Assembly: GCA_020796225.1 (NCBI GenBank)
Contig: CM036756.1
Location: forward strand, 46,851,363 to 46,915,362
Source: Arion vulgaris
Lineage: Eukaryota > Mollusca > Gastropoda > Stylommatophora > Arionidae
Length of the DNA stretch: 64,000 nucleotides
Direction of reading: 5' to 3'
Positions 14,940 to 25,500 of the stretch are shown piece by piece (the first letter of the stretch is position 1; every line of letters begins with the position of its first letter). A program made the position numbers and the translations under genes. The notes under the pieces were generated by a model. The model made no database searches. It was not told the DNA's origin and was given only the letters and a program-made list of their open reading frames with translations.

Positions 14940-17050
14940 ATTTCGGAAGTGTGCCCTGATATATAAGTTCTCCATGCCAGATCTGAGATCATTTAAAGCA
15001 TATGTTCAGCAATCATTTTGTCATTGTCAGTCCCACAATGGCCTGAATATCTAAACATTATTTTTCCCAGCCATGTCTTTCCTTGTTTACTCCAACCGGA
15101 ATATAAGGCCCTGACCAATGCTGAATCAAAACATGTTTATACTTTTACAGTGGTGGGGTCTCACGCGTAGGCCTACCCATATGTTGACAAGATTGCTCGT
15201 TGTATTCATGACTTAGCTGCAAACTTAGTAGTTTTAGGTTATTATTGTCTCTCATAAGGTCTAGGCTGACATAAATCCGTTTAATTATTGTGCGAGGGCA
15301 CGTATGTAAACCAAAACAAAGGAATTAGCACGTCGGTATGCTTGTAGGTGTGGCTACTGTAGACTAGTGTAGAAATATTGGCCCACATACATTTTCAAGG
15401 TGGAGTGGGGAGAGGGGGTTATTGGGGGGTTTAAATGAATACTACACAGGAATGAAGACTGGGATCAGATTTAGATTGAATGCTCCTTAACTAGAAATAA
15501 TAACTTCGTATAAATGTTTAAACTATAGCTAGTTAGCAACACTCACAATGTGTTATCAAAAAGCCATTTTATACACTTAAATACACTGACACTTCCCCCT
15601 TCTTGCCTTAACGTATGGGCGCCCATGAAAGAAAACGGAAGAAAATGAACCAGGCTGATATTCTGAATTATCTATGGCAGACAAGGAGTTAATCGATTCA
15701 AAAATGGGGTAGATATACAACCCTAGCCAGATTGCAAGACTATCAAAGTCCTACAGGGTGTAACAAGGCCTTTATTATTTATACTGGAAACCAAAGAAGA
15801 ACAGTTCACCAGCATAGAAATTGTATCGTTTTAGTTGCCACACGCTGAATGATGTACTGAGGAAAAGATGAAAAACGTATGGACAATTGTTTTGATGTAC
15901 AGTGATGGTAATCTGTCGACTAAACTAAGTTTTATTTGTCTTTCCTCCGCTCTAATGGGTTCCAGAATCCACACAAGATCAAGAACACCTATGAAGTTAA
16001 TTTTCAAAATGTGATTTTAAGATGTGAAATGATGAAACAAATAGGTTTTTATCCATCAATACACAAATATGTTTAACCTGTTGTAACGTAGTTCTCATTT
16101 TTTTAAAATCATTGTCAAAGGTTCATTGCCAAAATGTTTCCAAGTTTTATTATTTTCAGAAATTAAAAAAAAACAGGCAGCAAAATTGTTTTTGTTGATT
16201 TTTTAAGGAAAAGATGTATGCTATTGATTATTAACCAACATCATATCAAACCTATTGGTACCTAGTATGCCTCAGCAAATTTGCAGGAGTATGCATGCTG
16301 GCAGTTTCCGTGACTCGCTGGTTAATCCGATTCTCTTTCTACCCCTAAGATGCCAAGTCATACAACATACCATTGATACAACAAAATGTTGTGCAGATTT
16401 GTCAGTCAACAGACGTTGTACGCCTCATTTATTCATCTTTAAAACAAAGACTTTTTGCACCTTTGAAGCAGGTCTGTCTCTCTCATTACCGTGAATCTTT
16501 GCATGTTCATCACAGTAGATCCATCTATGTCCTTTATCATGATCAAATAGCATGTCCAGAGCAGAATTTTGCCACCCTAAGTGCTTCTGAATTTCTCTCT
16601 CATATTTCAGATGTCATGACTGATGTCATGCTCAATTCACCAGTCATATCCGGAATCATTTTTTCCATGGGCATTCTCTTCATTTTTGCAGGGATGACTC
16701 CTCAGCATGATCAGATTTGTTAGTACTATTCCAAGCATTGGGTTCTTCCCCAGTGTGTTTATAAGATCCTCCTAGCCTGGGAGCCTCAACAACGTATCGT
16801 GTTTATATTTTGTTGCATTCCAGATTACTGTTAGGGTTATCTAGACATCTTTTTGGATGGTATTCTGTCATTTCTTTCCTTCCTGGCAGTGACCATACTG
16901 GTCCATGATATTAGTCATTGTATTTATTACAGAGATATTTTGCCTACCGTCGTGAGTTTTGAGACCATAACCATAGTCTCAAACCATAGCTTCTCCTGCA
17001 GTCATCCACCACCTACTCCCATGGCTTATCGTTATCCAAATGGGAGTGGG
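14940..17050. other. intergenic sequence, nothing recognised
   Basis: Two kilobases without a convincing gene. A G-rich patch (GGAGAGGGGGTTATTGGGGG) lies at 15408-15430. A short fragment at 16285-16330 (GCATGCTGGCAGTTTCCGTG) resembles the LINE end found at 11500 and 40420. Open frames at 16255-16723 have no recognisable motif. Confidence 0.35.
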
Positions 17051-17056
17051 GGCTAA

Positions 17057-17405
17057 ATGGGTACTCCACTTTTCCCAAGGGTACCCAGTATATTAGCAGA
17101 GGGAAGGGATGCATACATCTTCTTTAGTAGAAGGTTACCCACTAAAGGGTCTAAAGACAAAGGGTTGACTTCATTGAACCAGGTTTTATCCCTATGGCTC
17201 TGTCCCTCTCCGCAAAAATACCACACCACCTACCGAGAGTATAAAGGACGAACTCCGGCAACAATATCATGGGAACCTCTGGAAAAAATACACCCATGAA
17301 TAGAAAGGCGTAATCCGGATTCGAACCCTCGACCTTCAGAACACAAGGCAACGGCATTAACTCTTAACAGTTCATGGGTTTTTAAGGTTTTTATGTTATT
17401 TTTGA
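17057..17405 (-). mobile_element. tRNA-like SINE (family of 34740-34990)
   Basis: Minus strand: head TGTTAAGAGTTAATGCCGTT, then a strong B box GGTCGAGGGTTCGAATCCGG, then a body with TTTTTTCCAGAGGTTCCCAT, ATTGTTGCCGGAG and CAATGAAGTCAACCCTTTGT. Body blocks recur in the same order at 34740-34990 and partly at 52600-52785. Confidence 0.6.
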
Positions 17406-17409
17406 AGGC

Positions 17410-17985
17410 CTGCTCTATTACTAGAGTCATATATACTCCATGAATTGAACATAGGCATGTTATATATGGTTAGAAAGCTAATTGAATGTACTATCAAGAT
17501 ATGTGATTTTAATATCAGTATCATGTAATATGTGATATCACTGACCTAATTTTGGTGTTGCTAAAAATAGATTTTAAAACAAATTTCAAATAATTATACA
17601 GTCACAAAGAAGGAAAAAATAAGTATGAAATATATCAAGAAAACTATTAATATACTCTCTTAGTACCTTCCTATTTACACAATATATCCAAACATGAAGT
17701 TGTTTGGACAATAAATAAGGCAGTAATTGGGAAATTTGTAACTTCTAAATATTTCCATATTTTGAAGACATCAATTAATAAATAATAAATAAATAAGAGA
17801 AATGATGCAGAACTGGTCTAGTAAGCAGGCCATAAAGAACTAACACTTATAGTCTTGATTAGGACAGTAATCTGAGTCACTAGATGCCATTTTTAAGCAA
17901 ATGTGTGAATTTTGACCAAAGCAAGTGAAAACTCGTCTGCAGAGATTATCCAAAATGGCGGCCATTCGGAAATGTCGGTGTAATA
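17410..17985. other. intergenic; one YY1-like site
   Basis: AT-rich spacer. CCAAAATGGCGGCCATTCGG at 17950-17969 contains an AAAATGGCGGC core like YY1 sites found in animal promoters. It lies about 4.5 kb upstream of the RNF145 start codon; a promoter role is speculative. Confidence 0.25.
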
Positions 17986-17993
17986 AAAGCATG

Positions 17994-18140
17994 TTCTTAC
18001 CACTGAAGTCGGAGAAGGTTCGCCTGAATGGCTATGGACACCTTACACACGATTAGTCGGCTTTACGCAGAAATCAGTCAGATACGCCATAAAGGCTCCT
18101 GACTACGCATGAATTCATAGTGGGCGGAGAAGAAGAAGAA
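17994..18140 (+). mobile_element. SINE family C, with target-site duplication
   Basis: The 147-bp element runs from TTCTTACCACTGAAGTCGGA to AGAAGAAGAAGAA and is bounded by the exact 9-bp duplication AAAAGCATG (17985-17993 and 18141-18149). The interior reads GAATGGCTATGGACACC, AAATCAGTCAGATACGCCAT and TGACTACGCATGAATTCATA. Copies lie at 35468-35621, 39488-39615 and 57300-57425. Confidence 0.75.
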
Positions 18141-18544
18141 AAAAGCATGCTTTATTCAACGAGATTAGACATCTTAAAAATAAAAAATGTATTTTTTTAC
18201 AATTTATTATAGTAATATCATATGTTTTACATTATGAAACATAAATTATATGCTTTTAAATGCATAAATAACACACAATTACGGCTAGTTCCGGAGTCAT
18301 GTAGCCATCTCATTTATAAATGAGATTTTCTTAGTACCCGAACGTTACGGCATTAACCCCTAGCCATATAACTGTTAGCTGCCTGGAATAATGCAGTATC
18401 AACTCATAGACAGAGTAAGGGCCTTAACAACGCATGGCATTGTACACCAGGTCGAGAGATTTGGAATCTTCCGAGTTGATGAAATTTTCTATCACTACAT
18501 AGGAAAAGAGTGAAAAACTCATCTTTTGAGGTTCTTTTAATTGA

Positions 18545-18980
18545 TTGATTTATAGGACCATCATCATTTCACTTTGGTGAGTAACCATGTGTGGTTCGAT
18601 CTCTTCTTACACAGGAAGATCTCAGCTGCAGTGCACAAACTCTGTAGTACCGGCCAGGGTATCCGATGTAATTTTGAAGATGGTGAGGATACAATTTTGC
18701 AGGAATTTTATTTTTAATCTTTTCTAATGCATTTTGCCCGGCAGCGGCTTTCCAGTCTGTTCTTTTCGATTTTGAAGTGCCACGGGTTCTTTTACGTGCT
18801 CAAATTGAACACGGGACCGACGTTTTATCGTCCATCTCCGATATGACTAGGAACTCGATCTCACCTACACTGAGTTCAGAGATCTCTGGAAAAAAATTCA
18901 GATGGCTCCACGAGGGAGCGAACCTGATACGAGAGACGAGTACATAACCTCTACACCACAGAGACTTGTGGTTCTTCACA
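18545..18980 (-). mobile_element. long tRNA-like SINE (family D)
   Basis: The minus strand starts with a tRNA-like head (GTGGTGTAGAGGTTATGTAC, then AGGTTCGCTCCCTCGTGG) followed by about 330 bases of body with TCCAGAGATCTCTGAACTCA, GAGATCGAGTTCCTAGTC and AAAAGAACCCGTGGCACTTC. The whole body is repeated at 60185-60612, and part of it at 61660-61860. Confidence 0.6.
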
Positions 18981-19019
18981 AGCAACAAACAAATATAGAT
19001 ACTTCAAACCTGCAAACAG

Positions 19020-19150
19020 CGCAAAAGATGGACCTCGGAGATAACCGAGGCGACGAAAGACACTACGAAGCGCACACAGGGGCCCGTTTTAGAAATCTCT
19101 TCTTGTCTTGACGCTGTGAGGCAAACAGGATTCGAGAAAAGAAGAAACCT
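19020..19150 (+). mobile_element. RTE-like LINE 3' terminal fragment
   Basis: Encodes MDLGDNRGDERHYEAHTGAR followed by FRNLFLS and a stop. It is nearly the same as MDLRDN...YKAHTRARFRN at 49470-49560. Untranslated tail AGGCAAACAGGATT-GAGAAAAGAA is shared too. Confidence 0.5.
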
Positions 19151-19159
19151 GCAAAGTCT

Positions 19160-20200
19160 TACACTGTTGTAGTCTTCTGGACATACGAGTGTTCATGGTA
19201 GTGGGATAATAGACATGCTCTCATTAAGTGCACCAATAATCCGAGTTCAGATATGGATCAAGTGTAAGGAGAAATGGATCATACTGTCGTTGCTAAGCGA
19301 CCACCTGTTAGAGGAGGACGCAGCAACCGATGACGCATCTAAAATGCGAAAGAGAATATTTCCGTGTATGAATGAATGGGTACATGAGGAGTGGAAATAA
19401 AGAGTACGTCTAAGTCTCACCAATAGCACAGACATCATCAATATGCATACCTAACAACACCTGCTGGTGGATAATGCGAATTTATGGGATTGCTTTCAGG
19501 GCAATTAAATATTTAATTAGCGAAAGATTAACGTATAAAATTGACAAAGTCGTATAATCAAATGAACCGTCATGGCCGACTGGCTCCTTCCGGGTTATCT
19601 GTAGCTTCAAATCGTCTCAATATTATATAAAAAAAACATACACATTTGTTGTGGTTAAACAAGACAAACTATCATCATGATGATCACGTAAATTGTACAG
19701 TAATAGTTTAACTTAGCTGCTATTTTGAATAATTATGGGTGGGGATAAGAATACACAACTCAATGTTTTGTAAAAAAGTAACTTGTTTCATCATTCTCGT
19801 TCATCACAACTGACTGAGTGACTGCTCAGTCTTCAGAAAAGTTGTAAATGAAGAAATGGCATAACTTCATAACCTAGTAATAACTAGTATGTTAATGTTG
19901 ATATAAGTGATAACAAATTAAAAGTGTATTGGTATTAATCTTCTTTCTCGTTGTTTTCAACTTTCACTTCTTTACTCATGACTGTGATTCTAACAAAGGT
20001 AGCAGTCAGTCAGTGTAGTGTCAGTCAGTTGTTGGAGTGTTCTGTGACTATACTCAACTCACAACTGTACTGTAGTGTGTCAGCATTACATTATTTTATA
20101 AATGTATTATTGTATATCACTTTATAATGTATAGTATTCACCCACTAACCTAATAACTGAATGTTTTTATAACTTATATTTAATTTTAATATGTAATCAT
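19160..20200. other. intergenic sequence, nothing recognised
   Basis: No coding, tRNA or repeat signal was recognised. Short CAGTCAGT-type microrepeats near 20005-20035. Confidence 0.3.
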
Positions 20201-20204
20201 ACGT

Positions 20205-20440
20205 AATGTTAATCAGGGCCTGCAAGAACCTACTCTGTATATCCAGGGCAACTTATTCATTCTCCTATATGAAATTGAGTCCGATTTTTCTCAACTCTCT
20301 CATGGTTTTCCCTATGCCATCCGTTCTTTCTGGAACCATTTGCTTCCCACTTCAATACCCGCTTTGTGATTCTACAATCAAGAATGCAGTCCCACAGCAT
20401 TCTACCAAAAGCATTATCCTAAAGTTTTTCTCTTATTAAA
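20205..20440 (-). mobile_element. LINE fragment
   Basis: The + strand string GGGCCTGCAAG ... GAAATTGAGTCYGATTTTTC matches 55558-55665, where the minus-strand reading LNTFENRLRKILNIKW is LINE ORF2-like. This copy is more decayed. Confidence 0.33.
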
Positions 20441-20473
20441 ACAAGATGTGCATCACTTCACCACAGGAACTTA

Positions 20474-21030
20474 TCATATATATTCTGATATATGTTCAAG
20501 TTGGCTATATCTTGAATTTTGAGATAGTTGGAGTTGATTATTGTGTCCTGTGCGTAGCCAGAAAACCTGACCCCATCTGGAGAGTTGATTGTAGGCATTT
20601 TTTATTTGATCTGTGCAGTTGAGGTTTCCATTTTGATCAAAGATAAAAGATGACTTCACACTTCATGGTTATGTTGTACAATGTAGTTTTGTGATTGTGT
20701 CTACCACTTTATTTCCTGGAATGTTACATTATGCTCATGTATCCACAGAGTCAGCAGCATGTAAATAAGTCTTATCAGTACACAAAGATCACTGCTAGTT
20801 TTTCTCAATAGAATTTGTATCGCTGACAAGATATATGCAAAAATGACACTTTGTCTCTGCTGGGCTTTACGTTTAATAAGATTATCTGCCTCATACCTCA
20901 AAGTTTTTGCTGCAGCTTCTAAATTGTTAAAGTATTTCCAAGTTGTTGCTGTGTTTATAAGTTGCAATTGATAATGCGTGGTTCCTGTTCTTTGCTTGTA
21001 CAAGAATGACACCTCACACATTTTTGCCAC
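20474..21030 (-). mobile_element. I-like LINE RNase H remnant
   Basis: Minus strand 109-residue frame: AAAKTLRYEADNLIKRKAQQ, LSAIQILLRKTSSDLCVLI then LLTLWIHEHNV. This is the middle and end of a LINE RNase H domain, with the expected SDSLSA aspartates lost (AYILSA here). Downstream GQVFWLRTGHNNQLQL matches the RLRTGHNRL block. Broken by stops. Confidence 0.55.
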
Positions 21031-21209
21031 ATTTCAAGCAGAATCATCTGTATTTACATGTGTCTAAAACGTTTTGCTGGAATTTTTTAATAGTGTAATT
21101 GATTCCTAAAAGTATTCTTTCTTCTTAACATTGCAGCATGCATTTGTTTTAAATGCCTGGGGAGATTATGGTTTAGCTTGGCAATGAATTTTTGAGTCCA
21201 GCATGGGGT

Positions 21210-21640
21210 GACTCTCTCAATCCCTGCTTAGACTGATGTACCAGATTTTCTCATGAATTCTGCTGTTGTTTTTAGAGACTCCGTCCCTCCATACAGCTTC
21301 TCACTAAACTCTTTATTTTTGGGCCAGATTTAGTTTCTCAGGCCTGCTAGCAGTTGGCATTCTTGCAGTAAGTGCTCTGCCGTCATGTCCGCCTTTTGTC
21401 CACAGTGGCACAGGCTAGTTGTGCCAACTTTAAATTTGTTGTACATGTGGGCCCAGAGTCTGTTATGGCTGGTACGGAGGCGGAATATAACAACTTGTTC
21501 GCTACGGAACAGACCATAATACCCATCTCTGAGTTTTAAACCCTCTTTCCAGACTGTATGCACTGATATTGGCTTTGCAGCTGAACTTTCAAGAATAATG
21601 TTACCGGGTTTTTTTCTCTGCGTGAGTTGCAATGTTTCTA
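21210..21640 (-). mobile_element. I-like LINE C-terminus to 3' end
   Basis: Minus strand: KEGLKLRDGYYGLFRSEQVV, IFRLRTSHNRLWAHMYNKFK, TSLCHCGQKADMTAEHLLQE-C. It is the best-preserved Cys/His block (CHC...EH...C) of this family in the window. It ends at CTTAGACTGATGTACCAGAT (21228), as does the 5031 copy. Confidence 0.6.
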
Positions 21641-21739
21641 ATTTTATTTTTTTTTTTTTTTAGCCTGTTATGAATATTATGAAATACTTCACAGTGAAAT
21701 ATAGTTCATAACTTATAATTTATTATTTTAAAAAATATT

Positions 21740-22325
21740 TTTTGCCTGTTTGTGTGAAAATGCTCTCCAGACTTTCAAAAAATAATTTGAGGACTTTCAA
21801 CAAGAACTGCATATAACACCTAAATCAGCTGTTTACCAACAACAAAGTATCACTGCAATGGATTCCAGAACACTGTGGTATCACAGGTAATGTGGCAGTC
21901 GATATACTGGAGAAATCAAGTACCAGAAAGAATCAATTTTATCACAGAATCTCACTGAGGGTAGCAACAACACTTTATCACATGGAAATACAAAAGTGTA
22001 TAAAGTGGTAGAACAGCAGTTATCTACAAGACTCATCCTAAAGTTAGACAGAACCCAACTAACCACCACCTTTACGCTATTCACATGACACTATAGATTA
22101 TAAACCTATCTTCACAAAATGAAAGTTGCGCAAACTGACCTCCAGACTCCTGAGCATATTCTATCTAACGTGCCTCCTCTTCAGTGACTTGAGGTCTCAG
22201 ACATGGTCCAGTGAGACTAATTTGAAGGAAAAATTGTGGGACACCCGCATGGACATCCTGGTGACAACTGGCTTCATGGAGGCAACTTACCTCACTGTTT
22301 AGATACCTAAACATAGGTAACTGAT
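21740..22325 (+). mobile_element. I-like LINE, RNase H end to C-terminus
   Basis: Plus strand: VSLQWIPEHCGITGNVAVDI (RNase H end, canonical GNExAD changed to GNVAVD), then a Cys/His region, TWSSETNLKEKLWDTRMDIL and VTTGFMEATYLTV, stop near 22302. Related to 36540-37120 (minus). It ends about 200 bases before the RNF145 start codon. Confidence 0.5.
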
Positions 22326-22514
22326 TGCAGAAGGAGATGTCGGAAAATTAAAGTTTTATTTTAATTTTTTATTGATAGTTGAGATTGTTCAGATTAATGC
22401 TTATTAAGCTGATTAATTAATTGTTGTTATACCAACAGCATTGAATAAATAAGCTTGGATCTACATACCGTGTGTGTTTGCCCAACACTAACCCTGGAAA
22501 ACTTTGCAGCAAGG

Positions 22515-25500
22515 ATGCAGCCTCTAAGATTATCACAGGAATCCCTGGAAACAGTGGTCAGTGTCATTTTAAGAGTTCCTGCCTTGTTCTTAATTGAAGT
22601 ATGGTTCCGCACCAACCCACACAAAACTATCCAACTTCATTCAGATGATGTGGAGATCATCGTGACTGTGGCTTACTATATGGGTGAGTCAACAAACTTA
22701 GTTAATTGTCACTAAAGTTTACTTAATTATTTGCTGCCTAACTTTTGTGTAATGCTTTGTTGTTGTTTATTTCCAATCCACATTGATGTATGGAGGAACA
22801 TTGGCTCATAAACATCATGTTCCAGAAATTGAAATATTTTGGTCACAGTAATTGAGAGAGAACAATAATGGAGGTCATAGTTCCTGGAAGATGAGACAGT
22901 GAACAATAAAGATGGTGGTGGCAACATGACACTAAAGAAACCTTTGAACTTGATCTAATAAAGATGGTGATGGCAACATGACACTAAAGAAACCTTTGAA
23001 CTTGATCTAATAAAGATGGTGGTGGCAACATGACACTAAAGAAACCTTTGAACTTGATCTAATAAAGATGATGGTGGCAACATGACACTAAAGAAACCTT
23101 TGAACTTGATCTAATAAAGATGATGGTGGCAACATGACACTAAAGAAACCTTTGAACTTGATCTAATAAAGATGATGGTGGCAACATGACACTAAAGAAA
23201 CCTTTGAACTTGATCTAATAAAGATGATGGTGGCAACATGGCACTAAAGAAACCTTTGAACTTGATCTAATAAAGATGGTGGTGGCAACATGACACTAAA
23301 GAAACCTTTGAACTTGATCTAATAAAGATGGTAGTGGCAACATGACACTAAAGAAACCTTTGAACTTGATCTAATAAAGATGGTGGTGGCAACATGACAC
23401 TAAAGAAACCTTTGAACTTGATCTAATAAAGATGGTGGTGGCAACATGACACTAAAGAAACCTTTGAACTTGATCTAATAAAGATGATGGTGGCAACATG
23501 ACACTAAAGAAACCTTTGAACTTGATCTAATAAAGATGGTGGTGGCAACATGACACTAAAGAAACCTTTGAACTTGATCTAATAAAGATGGTGATGGCAA
23601 CATGACACTAAAGAAACCTTTGAACTTGATCTAATAAAGATGGTAGTGGCAACATGACACTAAAGAAACCTTTGAACTTGATCTAATAAAGATGGTGGTG
23701 GCAACATGACACTAAAGAAACCTTTGAACTTGATCTAATAAAGATGATGGTGGCAACATGACACTAAAGAAACCTTTGAACTTGATCTAATAAAGATGGT
23801 GGTGGTAACATGACACTAAAGAAACCTTTGAACTTGATCTAATAAAGATGGTGGTGGTAACATGACACTAAAGAAACCTTTGAACTTGATCTAATAAAGA
23901 TGGTGGTGGCAACATGACACTAAAGAAACCTTTGAACTTGATCTAATAAAGATGGTGGTGGCAACATGATACTAAAGAAACCTTTGAACTTGATCTAATA
24001 AAGATGGTTGTGGCAACATGACACTAAAGAAACCTTTGAACTTGATCTAATAAAGATGATAGGTGGTAACATGACACTAAAGAAACCTTTGAACTTGATC
24101 TAATAAAGATGGTTGTGGCAACATGACACTAAAGAAACCTTTGAACTTGATCTATAAAGAGATGGGGAACATGCATAGACCTGAAGCTTTTCAAAAAGAT
24201 GATGGTGGAATCTGCACTAAAAAATGCTTGAGATGGATCTATAAAGATGCGAAATGTCCTGGCATCTCCAGCCAATATCACTAAAAGAACCTTTAACTTC
24301 ATTCTAACAAAGTAGTTTTGCTTGCAAATCCAAAGAGCCTGCTTGTCAAATTTTAAAGATGACTTGACCATGATCTATCCTAAAGAAACCTCTTGAACTT
24401 GGATCTAATAAAGATGATTTGGTTGGCAACAGTGACTCTAAAGAAACCCTGTTAATTTGACTCTTACCATAAAATGAAGGATGCCAACAGAAAGCAACTT
24501 AAGAAACCTTGAACCTTATTGAATACATGATGGTGCTTATAATGCATTCATGAAGATACACTTTGACTAGTTAATAAAGATTTTTGAACATTTACATCTG
24601 ATTGAAACCCTTTAACTTGTGAATCTAATATTTGGTGTGCAACATAATAAAAGAACAGCTGAAATTTATCTAATAGTCAAGATGTGTAGTTTTCAACATG
24701 ACACTAAAGAACCTTTAACTTGATCTAATAAAGATGGTGGTGGCAACATGACACTAAAGAAACCTTTGAACTTGATCTAATAAAGATGGTGGTGGCAACA
24801 TGACACTAAAGAAACCTTTGAACTTGATCTAATAAAGATGATGGTGGCAACATGACACTAAAGAAACCTTTGAACTTGATCTAATAAAGATGATGGTGGC
24901 AACATGACACTAAAAGAAACCTTTGAACTTGATCTAATAAAGATGATGGTGGCAACATGACACTAAAGAAACCTTTGAACTTGATCTAATAAAGATGATG
25001 GTGGCAACATGACACTAAAAGAAACCTTTGAACTTGATCTAATAAAGATGATGGTGGCAACATGACACTAAAGAAACCTTTGAACTTGATCTAATAAAGA
25101 TGATGGTGACAACATGACACTAAAGAAACCTTTGAACTTGATCTAATAAAGATGATGGTGGCAACATGGCACTAAAGAAACCTTTGAACTTGATCTAATA
25201 AAGATGGTGGTGGCAACATGACACTAAAGAAACCTTTGAACTTGATCTAATAAAGATGGTAGTGGCAACATGACACTAAAAGAAACCTTTGAACTTGATC
25301 TAATAAAGATGGTAGTGGCAACATGACACTAAAGAAACCTTTGAACTTGATCTAATAAAGATGGTGGTGGCAACATGACACTAAAGAAACCTTTGAACTT
25401 GATCTAATAAAGATGGTGGTGGCAACATGACACTAAAGAAACCTTTGAACTTGATCTAATAAAGATGATGGTGGCAACGTGACACTAAAGAAACCTTTGA

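Noticed and set aside
17950..17970. YY1-like motif as the RNF145 promoter
   Set aside because: A single short motif 4.5 kb from the start codon with no other support; noted only as a possibility.
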